Under the pieces are notes generated by a model. The model had not been told where the DNA came from and did not search any database. It saw nothing but the letters and a program-made list of their open reading frames with translations. A stretch of 64,000 bases of DNA from Ilyobacter polytropus DSM 2926 (lineage in GTDB: Bacteria > Fusobacteriota > Fusobacteriia > Fusobacteriales > Fusobacteriaceae), in the NCBI RefSeq assembly GCF_000165505.1, contig NC_014632.1, forward strand, positions 1,550,001 to 1,614,000. Reading direction: 5' to 3'. Made by a program: the position numbers and the translations under genes. Positions 8,131 through 17,131 of the stretch are shown in pieces (position 1 is the first letter of the stretch; each line of letters opens with the position of its first letter).

Positions 8131-9261
8131 TTACTTCTTTTTTCCTATTACTATTCTTTCTATCTGATGGTAATCTTTGACAATTACTATATTTTCAAAT
8201 TCATTGTCTTCCATCATATTTTTTACTTTTTGAGCCTGATTATACCCAACTTCAAAGGCCAAAACTCCACCGTTTTTGAGATAATCCGAAGCTTTTTTCG
8301 TTATAAGTTTATAAAAATACAGCCCCTCATCCTCTGCTGTAAGTGCTAATTTAGGTTCATATTTTTTTACCTCGTGCATGAGAATCTTGTACTCTTTTTC
8401 TGGAATATAAGGAGGATTAGATACTATCATATCAAATTCCTTATAGCTTACATTCTCAAAAACATCAGATTTTATGAATTTTACATTTTTTACATTATTT
8501 AGTTCTTTATTCTGATTGGCTACTTCTAAGGCACCATCACTTATATCCACTCCAAGAACTTTTGATGTTGGGATCTTTTTTCCAAGAGTTACGGATATTG
8601 CTCCGCTTCCAACACCTATATCTAAAATAAATGGTGTTTTTACATCTGACATCAAAACAATGCACTGCTCTACAAGAAGTTCTGTTTCAGGTCTAGGTAT
8701 AAGAACTCGCTCATCCACCTTAAATTTATAACCAAAAAATTCTTCTTCACCCAAAATATACTGAAGAGGTTTTTTGTCTCTTGCTCTTTTTATTATCATC
8801 TCTTTTATTAGCTTTTTTTCTTCTTCACTTATCTTTCTTGTAAAATCAAGAGTCAGAGTCAGTCTATTGGTTTTCAAAACGTGAGAAAATATATATTCTG
8901 CCTCAAGTTTGGGATTTTCTATGCCATTTTTCTCTATATACTCTACAGAGTGTTTGAGAAGTTGAAGGTTTTCTTTTTTATGATTTTCTTTCTCAACTGT
9001 TATCTCATCTACGTTTTTGTTTTCCAATTTTTCAAGGACTTTTCCAAAATCCATCCTGTTCCTTGCCATCTCTTTTAAAAAATTTTTAATCTGTACTTTT
9101 TCATCTTCGCTGAGATCCCTGTCAAAATATGCATAAAGGCTTATTCTGTCAAGCTTTAACACATAGGCAACCACTTTTTCTGCCTGAAGCCGGGGTTTGG
9201 AAAAGGAGTATTTTTTCAAATACTCCTCACTAAATTTAAGTATATTAATTAACTTTTCCAT
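8131..9261 (-). CDS. prmC: Release factor glutamine methyltransferase with doubled N-terminal domain
   Basis: 376 residues, about 90 longer than typical PrmC. The C-terminal half is a standard catalytic domain: [40 protein letters not shown] and the NPPY motif in [12 protein letters not shown]. It should methylate the Gln of the GGQ motif in RF1/RF2. The N-terminal helical domain occurs twice: residues about 4-69 and 100-165 align ([19 protein letters not shown] against [19 protein letters not shown]). The ATG overlaps the prfA stop by one base (TAATG), so translation is probably coupled to its substrate's gene. Confidence 0.92.
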   Translation of the reverse strand: MEKLINILKFSEEYLKKYSFSKPRLQAEKVVAYVLKLDRISLYAYFDRDLSEDEKVQIKNFLKEMARNRMDFGKVLEKLENKNVDEITVEKENHKKENLQLLKHSVEYIEKNGIENPKLEAEYIFSHVLKTNRLTLTLDFTRKISEEEKKLIKEMIIKRARDKKPLQYILGEEEFFGYKFKVDERVLIPRPETELLVEQCIVLMSDVKTPFILDIGVGSGAISVTLGKKIPTSKVLGVDISDGALEVANQNKELNNVKNVKFIKSDVFENVSYKEFDMIVSNPPYIPEKEYKILMHEVKKYEPKLALTAEDEGLYFYKLITKKASDYLKNGGVLAFEVGYNQAQKVKNMMEDNEFENIVIVKDYHQIERIVIGKKK

Positions 9262-10334
9262 TATCCTGCTAAATTCGTAAGCATATCAGCTTGGTCAAAT
9301 GTGATAAGGGCATCTATCATCTCAGTCAAATCGCCATCTAAAAAAGCATCTAGCTTATGAAGCGTCAATTTTATTCTGTGGTCTGTGATTCTTCCCTGAG
9401 GATAGTTGTAAGTCCTTATTTTTTCAGATCTAGAACCTGTTCCTACCTGAAGTTTTCTAGTACTCTCTACTTCTGATCTTTGCTTTTCAATTTCCATTTC
9501 AAAGAGCTTCGTTGCAAGTACTTTCATGGCCTTTTCTCTGTTTTTCAACTGAGATCTTTCATCTTGACACTCTACTATAACCCCACTAGGAAGGTGAGTT
9601 ATTCTAACTGCAGAATCAGTGGTATTTACATGCTGACCCCCTGCTCCTGATGATCTAAAAGTATCTATTTTCAATTCTGATGGCTTTATTTCTACCTGTT
9701 CTACATCATCTACTTCAGGTAAAACAGCTACAGTTGCTGTAGATGTATGTATTCTTCCAGAAGACTCAGTCTCAGGAACTCTCTGTACTCTATGTACTCC
9801 AGACTCAAATTTAAGCTTAGAATATGCTCCCTGACCTTGAATAGAAAAAACTATCTCTTTTAGTCCACCAACTCCTACTTCACTCTTACTCATTACCTCT
9901 GTCTTCCATTTGTTTCTCTCTGCATATCTGCAGTACATTCTATAAAGATTGGCTGCAAATAAAGCTGCCTCATCTCCACCTGTTCCACCTCTGATCTCTA
10001 TAATAACATTTTTATCATCATTGGGATCTTTAGGAAGAAGAAGTATCCTGAGCTCTTGCTCTAACCCTGGCAAAACCTCTTCTATATCTCTCATCTCTTC
10101 AAGAAGCATCTCTTTCATCTCGTGGTCTTTTTCAACTTTGAGACTCTCTTTGGTAAATTCCAAATCATCTGAGTATCTTTTATACTCTTTGTATTTTTCC
10201 ACAACTGGAGTAATTTCATTAAGTGCTTTGTTGTATTCTATAAGTTTTTTGGGATCTTTTATAACCTCACTGCTACCTAGCAGTCCTGTAAGTTCCTCAT
10301 GTTTTTTTACTACTTCCTCAAGCTTTCCAAACAT
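9261..10334 (-). CDS. prfA: Peptide chain release factor 1
   Basis: 357-residue class I release factor. It has the [19 protein letters not shown] segment and the peptidyl-tRNA hydrolysis motif GGQ in [20 protein letters not shown]. The [12 protein letters not shown] and [15 protein letters not shown] segments, with full RF1 length, favour RF1 over RF2; there is no programmed frameshift near the start. It is the first gene of prfA-prmC-queA-rsmD, behind a good promoter at 10375-10403. Confidence 0.95.
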   Translation of the reverse strand: MFGKLEEVVKKHEELTGLLGSSEVIKDPKKLIEYNKALNEITPVVEKYKEYKRYSDDLEFTKESLKVEKDHEMKEMLLEEMRDIEEVLPGLEQELRILLLPKDPNDDKNVIIEIRGGTGGDEAALFAANLYRMYCRYAERNKWKTEVMSKSEVGVGGLKEIVFSIQGQGAYSKLKFESGVHRVQRVPETESSGRIHTSTATVAVLPEVDDVEQVEIKPSELKIDTFRSSGAGGQHVNTTDSAVRITHLPSGVIVECQDERSQLKNREKAMKVLATKLFEMEIEKQRSEVESTRKLQVGTGSRSEKIRTYNYPQGRITDHRIKLTLHKLDAFLDGDLTEMIDALITFDQADMLTNLAG

Positions 10335-10374
10335 GCTTTCTCATTCCTTTCGTCTCTTTTACTCTAACTTAGAA

Positions 10375-10403
10375 AGTATATCACACTATGAAATAAAAAT
10401 CAA
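10375..10403 (-). promoter_or_regulatory. Candidate promoter of the prfA operon
   Basis: Minus strand: TTGATT (10398-10403), 17-bp spacer, TATACT (10375-10380), with an extended -10 TG one base upstream. It lies about 40 bases before the prfA ATG. Confidence 0.6.
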
Positions 10404-10434
10404 TTTCACACTTTTAGGTTGATTTTTAATCTGA

Positions 10435-10469
10435 AAAATAAAAAATAGGGTAATTAATCCCCTATTTTT
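10435..10469 (-). terminator. Terminator of the ECF sigma operon
   Basis: AAAAATAGGG (10441-10450) pairs with CCCTATTTTT (10460-10469) and overlaps the stop region of the 10469-10900 gene. A U-rich tract follows on the minus strand. Confidence 0.75.
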
Positions 10470-10900
10470 TATTGGTTCTCGTTCTTTTTTTTCTTATTTT
10501 CTTCAATTCTTTTTACTGCAATAGCTCTGGCATTATTGTATTCCTCTGGGTTTATATATTTTCTTACCTCTATCTGACTTTTAAGTTTATTCTTTAATAT
10601 CTCAGCTTCTATTTTACCTACCTCATCAAAAACAAGGCTTATTTTGTTCCAGTTTTTCTCTGGGCTCTCCAAAAGATATTTATTTATTTCTAGCTCACGC
10701 TGCCTTCTGTCCAACAAAAGAAGTTTATGCTTCGTACTGGCATTTGATATTATTTCCTTAGCTTTAATTATATCCTTTTCAGGTACTCCGACACTTCGAA
10801 AATCTTCTTCATAAATTATTCCTATATTATCCACATTAGAAGCTCCAAAAGATATTACACATACAAGTAAACCAAGTAGTAATATTATTTTCTTTCTCAT
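10469..10900 (-). CDS. Small exported helical protein in ECF sigma operon
   Basis: 143 residues with an N-terminal signal peptide (KKIILLLGLLVCVISFGAS) and a mature part that is almost entirely charged helix (LLLDRRQRELEINKYLLESPEKNW, AEILKNKLKSQIEVRKYI), ending in a Lys-rich tail. The size and helical build resemble periplasmic Spy/CpxP/ZraP-type chaperone-sensors, but I see no LTxxQ motif, so this is only an analogy. It is the third gene of the sigma trio, 12 bases after its neighbour. It is a likely periplasmic effector or sensor of that sigma circuit. Confidence 0.7.
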   Translation of the reverse strand: MRKKIILLLGLLVCVISFGASNVDNIGIIYEEDFRSVGVPEKDIIKAKEIISNASTKHKLLLLDRRQRELEINKYLLESPEKNWNKISLVFDEVGKIEAEILKNKLKSQIEVRKYINPEEYNNARAIAVKRIEENKKKKNENQ

Positions 10901-10912
10901 CTATTCCCTCCG

Positions 10913-11239
10913 TTAGATACCAAGGTCACTTACAAAAAGTTCCTCTGGATTCATTTCTATATCTCTTTCTTTAAATATATTATTTTCATAAAAGTTTTCC
11001 CATACAAGACCTTCTTTTTCATTTGATTTATTAAAATCAAAATGTTGCTCTAAAGCTACACTGTTTTTTAAAATATCATTTCCATTTACCTTATTAACCG
11101 CACTTTGGTATACAGTATCAGTAAAAATACCCATCACAAAAAGCGAAGCTCCCATTACAACTAGTTTCCTGTTTTTTTTCTTCTCCTCCTCGAGCAGAGA
11201 TTTATAAACATTGAGCTTAACCCGGTCCTTTGGTGTCAT
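10913..11239 (-). CDS. Single-pass membrane protein, candidate anti-sigma factor
   Basis: 108 residues: a basic cytoplasmic helix (residues 1-25, LLEEEKKKNRK), one transmembrane helix (about 26-43, VVMGASLFVMGIFTDTVY) and a periplasmic tail of about 60 residues rich in Asn, Glu and Phe. Its ATG overlaps the stop of the sigma gene (TAATG), indicating coupled translation. Topology and position are those of an anti-sigma factor, but no zinc-binding HxxxCxxC motif is present and the cytoplasmic part is very short. I do not recognise a family. Confidence 0.7.
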   Translation of the reverse strand: MTPKDRVKLNVYKSLLEEEKKKNRKLVVMGASLFVMGIFTDTVYQSAVNKVNGNDILKNSVALEQHFDFNKSNEKEGLVWENFYENNIFKERDIEMNPEELFVSDLGI

Positions 11240-11691
11240 TATCCTGTACCTCCCATATCTTTAATACCCTTGTAATAGATTGATTTAACTGTAGAAAGAT
11301 TCATATTTTTTAACTTAGATATTTCACGAAACTTGTATCCATATATATCCTTTAATAAAACTATTTCACGTTCTCTGGAATTTATTTTTTTTAGTCTCTC
11401 TTCCAGTATCATAGTTGTGTGAGCATTGGTGTCGTCTTCTATTTCAAGGATTTCCTCATTTAGTTCAAAGGTAGTTTTGTTTTTTCTAAAAAAATCATAG
11501 GTCTTATTTATCGCTATCCTATATATCCAAGTATAAATATTACTCTCGTTTCTAAATTTTTTAAGGTTCTTATATACACTTACAAAAACTTCTTGAGCTA
11601 TATCTTCAGCATCTTCCGGATTTTTAACCATCCCTAGGATTTTGTTGTAAACTCGTTCAAAGTATGTATCAAAAATTTTGTCAAAATCCAT
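11239..11691 (-). CDS. ECF-type RNA polymerase sigma factor
   Basis: 150-residue group IV sigma factor. Region 2: FERVYNKILGMVKNPEDAEDIAQEVFVSVYKNLKKF, then TWIYRIAINKTYDFFRK, with the usual DAEDIAQEVF core. Region 4: LKKINSREREIVLLKDIYGYKFREISKLKNMNLSTVKSIYYKGIKDM, an HTH that reads -35 elements. It is shorter than average at the C-terminus. SD AAGGGAG precedes the ATG. It leads a three-gene operon with a membrane protein and an exported protein. I found no obvious self-type promoter upstream. Confidence 0.9.
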   Translation of the reverse strand: MDFDKIFDTYFERVYNKILGMVKNPEDAEDIAQEVFVSVYKNLKKFRNESNIYTWIYRIAINKTYDFFRKNKTTFELNEEILEIEDDTNAHTTMILEERLKKINSREREIVLLKDIYGYKFREISKLKNMNLSTVKSIYYKGIKDMGGTG

Positions 11692-11747
11692 CTTACTCCC
11701 TTTCTTGTTTTCCTTGCCAATTTTGACGATAAAATAAGAAAAAAAGT

Positions 11748-12854
11748 CTAGTTTTTTTCTTCAATAAAAGAAAACTTTATATTTTTCCTAGAATTCCCAG
11801 GGATTTTTAGAGTGAATACAGCATTTCTTTCTTTCATTTCGTAGCTTTCTTCACTTCTAAGTTCATTCCATTTTTCGGGAAATTTATCATAGAAAATCTT
11901 TAATATTATATATTCCTTTTTATAATTTTTTACAGAATAACTTACTTTTCTTTGTTTTAATCTCGTACCTAGATTCTTCTCCACCTCAGAGGAAACTATA
12001 TTTACATCCTGATCCAAAAGTCCCTTTATCTGAAGTTCTCCGTTTTTATTTACACCTGTAAATTCTCCCCTATACCCTTTTTCATCAAAAACTTTAACTT
12101 TATCAGAAGAAGATATGTCGACTCCTGCCACTGCCAGACTGAGTTCCGGGTTTTTTTTCTCTTTGCTTTCTAGATAAATATAATTTTTTGAAATACTAGC
12201 CTTTTTATAAAATATATTTTTATTTATACCTGCAAAAGTTTTTAAATTCAATTTACCTAATGGCTCGGTTCCTCTAGGAAGAATAAGAGAGATATTCTCA
12301 AATTTTCTGTCTGAATCATTCTTAATGAAAATATTTTTTTTCACACTATTCTTATTTAGGTAGACTTGATATTCCTCAGACCATGTGAGCCCTTCTAAAC
12401 TATAATTTATTTTTGCAGATGAAATTTCTTTATTCCCGTGAAGAATCAAAGAATTCCCTTTATCCTTTACTCTAATCTCTTCAGAAGGATTTATTATCAA
12501 TTCTCCACTCTTTATATTTTCTATGGTCAACGGCTCGTTAGAAATAAGCCTGTACTTCTCTCCCCTATAGGAAACTTCTTCACCTTGTGATAAGTAATAA
12601 CTATTTTTAGAGTCCCCGTCCAAAATAAACTCCTCTATACCTTCACTTTCAACTATAAGTGAATCTCTGTCTACAGACCTTGAGAAATTAGTTATTACTA
12701 TCTCTTTCTCGGCCTCAGGGATTATAAAATTCTCTCTAATTCTGATTTTACCTTCTGGCTGAAGTAACAACTCACCATCAACTCCCTTTGTAAAATCTAT
12801 TTCAGAGCAATAAGCTGATGCTGCTACAAGCAAATAAATCATTATCTTTTTCAT
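11748..12854 (-). CDS. Exported DUF4139-like protein
   Basis: I start it at the ATG at 12854 (368 residues), preceded by GGAGGG, which gives a clean signal peptide (KKIMIYLLVAASAYCSE). An earlier in-frame start at 12890 would overlap the preceding gene. The middle contains YSLEGLTWSEEYQVYLN followed by beta-rich sequence and a C-terminal FTLKIPGNSRKNIKFSF, the pattern of the DUF4139 domain found in cell-envelope proteins. The N-terminal 140 residues are beta-rich and unassigned. Substrate and role are unknown. It lies 13 bases after a lipoprotein gene; the pair probably work together at the envelope. Confidence 0.7.
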   Translation of the reverse strand: MKKIMIYLLVAASAYCSEIDFTKGVDGELLLQPEGKIRIRENFIIPEAEKEIVITNFSRSVDRDSLIVESEGIEEFILDGDSKNSYYLSQGEEVSYRGEKYRLISNEPLTIENIKSGELIINPSEEIRVKDKGNSLILHGNKEISSAKINYSLEGLTWSEEYQVYLNKNSVKKNIFIKNDSDRKFENISLILPRGTEPLGKLNLKTFAGINKNIFYKKASISKNYIYLESKEKKNPELSLAVAGVDISSSDKVKVFDEKGYRGEFTGVNKNGELQIKGLLDQDVNIVSSEVEKNLGTRLKQRKVSYSVKNYKKEYIILKIFYDKFPEKWNELRSEESYEMKERNAVFTLKIPGNSRKNIKFSFIEEKN

Positions 12855-12867
12855 TATCCCTCCAAAA

Positions 12868-13278
12868 TCAGTTGCCAGTTGTTCCTTCAATAAAAACTTC
12901 TATATTTTTTTCATCTAGAGTCATCTCTGTATCTTCATAAACAGCTATTAATTCTTTTTCCTTATCATCAATATATCTCTTGTCACGATTTTTATTATTT
13001 GTTTTATTGTTATAATTCACTGTCATATTAAAGGAAACTTTCGGTGCATACTCATAGGTTAAAATATAGTCACCAGGCTCTACATAATAGCTGCTTCCAG
13101 ATTCCACAGGAACTCCCTGAAGTTTTACATTTTTTAGGGTACTTCCGTAATTAACTCTAAATAAATTATAATCTTTTCTATAAGAATCAACTATTCTAAA
13201 ATCATCTACAATTTGTGTCTTCGAACATCCTGTAAAAACGAGAAGCATTACAACCAAAAGTTTAAATATCTTCTTCAT
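12868..13278 (-). CDS. Putative lipoprotein
   Basis: 136 residues with a type II signal peptide: [17 protein letters not shown], with lipobox LVFTGC and the lipidated Cys at residue 18. The mature part ([20 protein letters not shown], then an Asn/Lys-rich [20 protein letters not shown]) looks like a small beta domain; the DYILTYEY region resembles PEGA-like surface modules only loosely. It overlaps the end of ispG by 17 bases and precedes the DUF4139-like gene. Function unknown. Confidence 0.72.
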   Translation of the reverse strand: MKKIFKLLVVMLLVFTGCSKTQIVDDFRIVDSYRKDYNLFRVNYGSTLKNVKLQGVPVESGSSYYVEPGDYILTYEYAPKVSFNMTVNYNNKTNNKNRDKRYIDDKEKELIAVYEDTEMTLDEKNIEVFIEGTTGN

Positions 13279-14326
13279 CTTTAAAATCCTCCATTATCAT
13301 TTTTTTCAGTTCATCCAATATATCTATTTCTTTAACCTGTTTAACAACTTTACCTTTTTTAAAGAGAACCCCTATACCCTTTCCACCAGCCACACCGTAG
13401 TCAGCTTCCCGAGCTTCTCCCGGACCGTTTACCACACAGCCCATCACAGCTATCTTGACCTTTTTTTCAAAGGTGCTAAACTCCTGTTCCACTTTTTTTG
13501 CAAGATCTATAAGATCTATCTCAGTCCTTCCACAGGTAGGACAGGATATTATCTCTGTTCCCTCTTCTCTCAGACCAAGTACCTTTAGTATCTCTTTGGC
13601 AACCTTGATCTCTTCCACAGGGTTTTCAGTCAGTGATACCCTTATGGTATCCCCTATATCATCTACAAGAAGTCCCCCTATACCTATTGAGGATTTCACA
13701 GTCCCCTGAAATGCAGTTCCTGCCTCTGTTACACCTAGATGAAGAGGATAGTCTACTATCTCCCTCATCATCCTGTAGGCTCTGACCATCATCTTCACGT
13801 TGCTAGATTTAAGTGATATTATTATATCCTCAAATCCGAACTTTTCCAGAAGCCTCACATGGTAAAGACCACTTTCAACCATGGCCTCAGGGGTAGGTCT
13901 TCCGTATTTTTCAAGTATACTCTTTTCCAGTGATCCTGCATTTACACCTATTCTTATGGGTATGTTGTATTCTTTGGCCTTTTCCACAACCATGGCAACT
14001 TTATCGTCGTTCCCTATGTTTCCAGGATTTATTCTCAGCTTATCTACGCCATTTTCCATAGCTGATATAGCGAGCCTGTAGTCAAAATGAATATCTGCTG
14101 CCAAAGGTATGCTTATCTGTTTTTTTATCTCTTTTATTGCTTCGGCTGCCTCTGTGTCATTTACTGTTACCCTTACAAGTTGGCATCCTGCATTTTCAAG
14201 TTCCTTTATCTGTTTCACAGTGGCCTTTATATCTGAAGTTTTAGTATTAGTCATCGACTGGATTATAACCTCGCTGTCTCCGCCAATATATATGTTCCCC
14301 ACCTTTATCTTTCTAGAACCCGTCAT
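13262..14326 (-). CDS. ispG: 4-hydroxy-3-methylbut-2-enyl diphosphate synthase
   Basis: MEP-pathway iron-sulfur enzyme converting MEcPP to HMBPP. TIM-barrel part: [59 protein letters not shown]. The 4Fe-4S cysteines are in [13 protein letters not shown] and [20 protein letters not shown] take the ATG at 14326 (354 residues), with GGAG ten bases upstream. An upstream TTG at 14374 would add 16 non-conserved residues. IspA, acting downstream in isoprenoid synthesis, is elsewhere in the window (4828-5712). Confidence 0.95.
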   Translation of the reverse strand: MTGSRKIKVGNIYIGGDSEVIIQSMTNTKTSDIKATVKQIKELENAGCQLVRVTVNDTEAAEAIKEIKKQISIPLAADIHFDYRLAISAMENGVDKLRINPGNIGNDDKVAMVVEKAKEYNIPIRIGVNAGSLEKSILEKYGRPTPEAMVESGLYHVRLLEKFGFEDIIISLKSSNVKMMVRAYRMMREIVDYPLHLGVTEAGTAFQGTVKSSIGIGGLLVDDIGDTIRVSLTENPVEEIKVAKEILKVLGLREEGTEIISCPTCGRTEIDLIDLAKKVEQEFSTFEKKVKIAVMGCVVNGPGEAREADYGVAGGKGIGVLFKKGKVVKQVKEIDILDELKKMIMEDFKDEEDI

Positions 14327-14377
14327 TTTATTTCCACTCCATCCTTGTCTGTCTTCGCTAATTAAATTATACAAAAT

Positions 14378-14866
14378 TTACTCCTCAATTTCAATGGACT
14401 CCAGCACATATCTTCCCTTATATATTTTCACCACAATATAAGATCTGTCTCCTTCAGCTATTTTCTTTTCTGTTTCTTTCGCCTTGCCTTCCTCCATGTA
14501 GAATCTTTTAAAGGGGTTTTCAAAATAGGTTTTGTTGTTATAAGTATTTCTTATTTTACCCTTTATATATTCCATATTTTCAGGTTTTCCATTGGAAAAT
14601 TCAGTTATTTTGCTCCACTCTCCATCTTTTTTTAAGATGAGATAGCCATTTTTATTTTCAACATTTTCATAGTCTCCTGCAAGCTCTCTGTGATCTAGAT
14701 TTATACTTAGATAATTCCCCCTCATATAGTCATAAGGATCCCTTGGGGCAACTCGAAATTTATGGGTGTTTCCCTTCTTAATTATAATCTCTTTATTTAC
14801 AACCATAAGTAAAAATACTCCCAACTGAAAAAATACCATAACTGCAAAAATAATTTTATTTCTCAA
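14378..14866 (-). CDS. GDYXXLXY-type membrane-anchored protein
   Basis: One N-terminal transmembrane helix (FAVMVFFQLGVFLLMV) followed by an extracytoplasmic domain with RDPYDYMRGNYLSINLDHREL and a later PFKRFYMEEGKA, the signature of the GDYXXLXY protein family. This family is commonly encoded next to DUF2157 membrane proteins, as here. The start is uncertain: a TTG at 14866 has AGAGG 8 bases upstream, whereas the GTG at 14875 overlaps that site. It overlaps the end of the DUF2157 gene. Molecular function unknown. Confidence 0.8.
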   Translation of the reverse strand: MRNKIIFAVMVFFQLGVFLLMVVNKEIIIKKGNTHKFRVAPRDPYDYMRGNYLSINLDHRELAGDYENVENKNGYLILKKDGEWSKITEFSNGKPENMEYIKGKIRNTYNNKTYFENPFKRFYMEEGKAKETEKKIAEGDRSYIVVKIYKGRYVLESIEIEE

Positions 14867-16031
14867 CAGAACCACCTCTTTTTCTGCTCATATATAGATT
14901 ACCGGCTATAAGTGCTCCTCCGAGAAGAATAAAGACAAGTCCCCTTGTGAGGGTTGATATTTTGTAATCGAAAAACCTTGTTGCAATAAGCCCTCCTACT
15001 ATTAAGCTTCCATTATTAAAGCTTCTTACATCTCCTCTTTTGAAACCCTCGTATATAAAATTACCTCCTATGATCAGAAAATATATATTATATACTATAA
15101 ATCCCCAACTGAAAAATAAGGGTAATATAATAAGTGGCATGTTCCACAGAATAATATTTTTAAAGTCTTCTTTTCTTATAAAAAGTAAAACTAATACTAT
15201 AATATAAAATAGGGCAGAAACCCAAAATACCTTGTCATAAACCAGTTCACTGCTGAATATATAGTCTTTTTTGAAGGTTAAAAAATAAGCCATTATTATA
15301 GTCAGCTGCTCCCCAATTTTTTTTAAGCCCAGTGGAAAGGTATAGACCCCTGCAAAAAGAGCACTGTATAAAAGCAGTCCCGCCTTGGAGTTATGAGAAA
15401 ACTGACCATACCACGCCATAAGTCCTATCAAAAACAAAACTTTTGAAGATGCTTCAACTAATGCACCTATTCCCTCTTTTTTTCTGGAAAATAAAAATAT
15501 AGGCAAACCTAGTAGCATATAAATCAGTATATATCCATCGGAACTCTGGTACCTGTATAAAACAAAACCGTAAATTAGTGTATTTATTCCTCCCTTTGTA
15601 AAATACAATACCGGAATACTTAGTGTAGCCCAAGCTAAATAAAACCCTTGATCCTCTCCTGAAATATTATACATCTGAGATATCATAGCTATCGATAAGC
15701 CCACCATCAGAATGAGAAAAACTCCGGTTCCAGATACAAACTCCCTTTTTTTCTCCAGTGAAAAATAAAAGATAATCTGACCCGTTATTATGGAGGATAT
15801 AAGAATCCCGGTCTTGATACCTCTGCCTATTTTCGACCAGTTATATGCAAATAAAAGAATTATACCCAAGCCTATCAATAAGCATCCTGTAGTTATAAAA
15901 AAATTAAAAAAACCTTTTCTATTATCTCCTTTACCTGCATAAAAATTCTCTATATCATTGTAAACTTCATCTGTGATAACCCCCAGTCCTCGAAGTCTTT
16001 CCAGCTCTTTTAATATGATCTTCCCCCTCAT
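14856..16031 (-). CDS. DUF2157 multi-pass membrane protein
   Basis: 391 residues from the ATG at 16031 (AGGAGGG upstream; an earlier ATG at 16064 lacks a ribosome site). The cytoplasmic N-terminus (ILKELERLRGLGVITDEVYNDIENFY) is typical of DUF2157, followed by about a dozen hydrophobic helices, including GCLLIGLGIILLFAYNWSKIG. Transport or structural role unknown. It heads the operon DUF2157-GDYXXLXY-ispG-lipoprotein-DUF4139. Confidence 0.85.
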   Translation of the reverse strand: MRGKIILKELERLRGLGVITDEVYNDIENFYAGKGDNRKGFFNFFITTGCLLIGLGIILLFAYNWSKIGRGIKTGILISSIITGQIIFYFSLEKKREFVSGTGVFLILMVGLSIAMISQMYNISGEDQGFYLAWATLSIPVLYFTKGGINTLIYGFVLYRYQSSDGYILIYMLLGLPIFLFSRKKEGIGALVEASSKVLFLIGLMAWYGQFSHNSKAGLLLYSALFAGVYTFPLGLKKIGEQLTIIMAYFLTFKKDYIFSSELVYDKVFWVSALFYIIVLVLLFIRKEDFKNIILWNMPLIILPLFFSWGFIVYNIYFLIIGGNFIYEGFKRGDVRSFNNGSLIVGGLIATRFFDYKISTLTRGLVFILLGGALIAGNLYMSRKRGGSVEK

Positions 16032-16121
16032 AAATCCCTCCTGATCCCATATTTTCATAAACAAAAGATAATTCCATATAATAAAATCACATAAAATTAT
16101 TCTGAGATCTAGGTTTCTTCC

Positions 16122-16152
16122 TTTAAAAAAAAGTCCTGCACATGGCAGGACT
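16122..16152 (-). terminator. Terminator of miaB-exchanger-rho-M23
   Basis: AGTCCTGC (16132-16139) pairs with GCAGGACT (16145-16152), followed by eight U on the minus strand. The stem overlaps the stop codon of the peptidase gene. Confidence 0.88.
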
Positions 16153-17128
16153 ATTTTACAAGATATTTCATAGGGTTGTATGGTACCCCATTTTTTCTTA
16201 TTTCAAAGTGAAGATGAGGACCTGTTACTCTTCCTGTCATCCCTGTTTTTCCTATTACCTGACCTTGTTTCACATACTGTCCAGGCTTTACATTTATATT
16301 GTTAAGATGTGCCGCTCTTGTCTCGTATCCTCCAGAATGTTTTATGATTATTATCTTACCATAACCACTCATCCACCCTGCATAAGTTACTTTACCGGCT
16401 TTTGCAGCATGAAGAGGTACATATTTTGCTCTCAAATCTACACCTTTATGGTATATATATCTCTTTAGCACAGGATGGAATCTTCTTCCAAATGGGCTAG
16501 TTATACCTTTCCATTTTACAGGCATACTAAAATTAACAGTTCTTTTTTTGGCCGCTGCTACCACCTGTTTTAGGTCTGGATTCGGTATATAAAGACTTTG
16601 TCCTACCTTAAGGGAACTGTTATTGAGTTTATTATAATTCATCATATCGTCAATTTTTACATTGTATTTTTTAGAGATTTTATAAAGGGAGTCGCCCTTT
16701 TTTACCTTGTAGAATATTCCGTTTCCAGAAATTATATTCAGTTTGTCTCCTATTTTTAAAACACTTCCCACCTGGGGATTGTTGGCTCTCAAAACTGCCA
16801 GTTCCTGATTAAACTTTTTAGCTATCTTATAAAGGGAATCTCCCGATTTCACCTGATAAATTTCAAAGGTAGGAATAGAATAACTCTTTTCTGCAGGTTG
16901 TTTTGAATCTTCAACCTTTTCAACTTTTAAGGTATACTCTTTTTCTATTGTTATATAGTTACTGTCTAACACTTCAAACCCACCGTTGGCAGCGTCTGTA
17001 GCTTCATAATAATCTGTAAACTTTTTTACATCCATGACCTCTCTCTTAACAACTCTAGCCACCTGTACAGAAAGTACCAGCACGATGACTACAAGAGCCG
17101 TCAAAAGGTTAGTAAATCTTCTATTCAC
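16151..17128 (-). CDS. M23 metallopeptidase with two LysM domains
   Basis: 325-residue cell-wall endopeptidase. A membrane anchor or signal (residues 7-25) is followed by LysM 1 (about 91-133, YQVKSGDSLYKIAKKF), LysM 2 (about 141-183, YKVKKGDSLYKISKKY) and a C-terminal M23/LytM domain with intact zinc ligands: H and D in YHKGVDLRAK, and HxH in GPHLHFEIRKNG. It is predicted to cleave peptidoglycan cross-links in the periplasm. It has a GTG start with GGGGG 11 bases upstream and follows the rho stop by 3 bases. Confidence 0.92.
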   Translation of the reverse strand: MNRRFTNLLTALVVIVLVLSVQVARVVKREVMDVKKFTDYYEATDAANGGFEVLDSNYITIEKEYTLKVEKVEDSKQPAEKSYSIPTFEIYQVKSGDSLYKIAKKFNQELAVLRANNPQVGSVLKIGDKLNIISGNGIFYKVKKGDSLYKISKKYNVKIDDMMNYNKLNNSSLKVGQSLYIPNPDLKQVVAAAKKRTVNFSMPVKWKGITSPFGRRFHPVLKRYIYHKGVDLRAKYVPLHAAKAGKVTYAGWMSGYGKIIIIKHSGGYETRAAHLNNINVKPGQYVKQGQVIGKTGMTGRVTGPHLHFEIRKNGVPYNPMKYLVK

Positions 17129-17131
17129 TTT

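Noticed and set aside
9949-10422. 157-residue plus-strand frame opposite prfA
   Set aside because: Ser-rich shadow of a conserved release factor; no ribosome site or neighbours.
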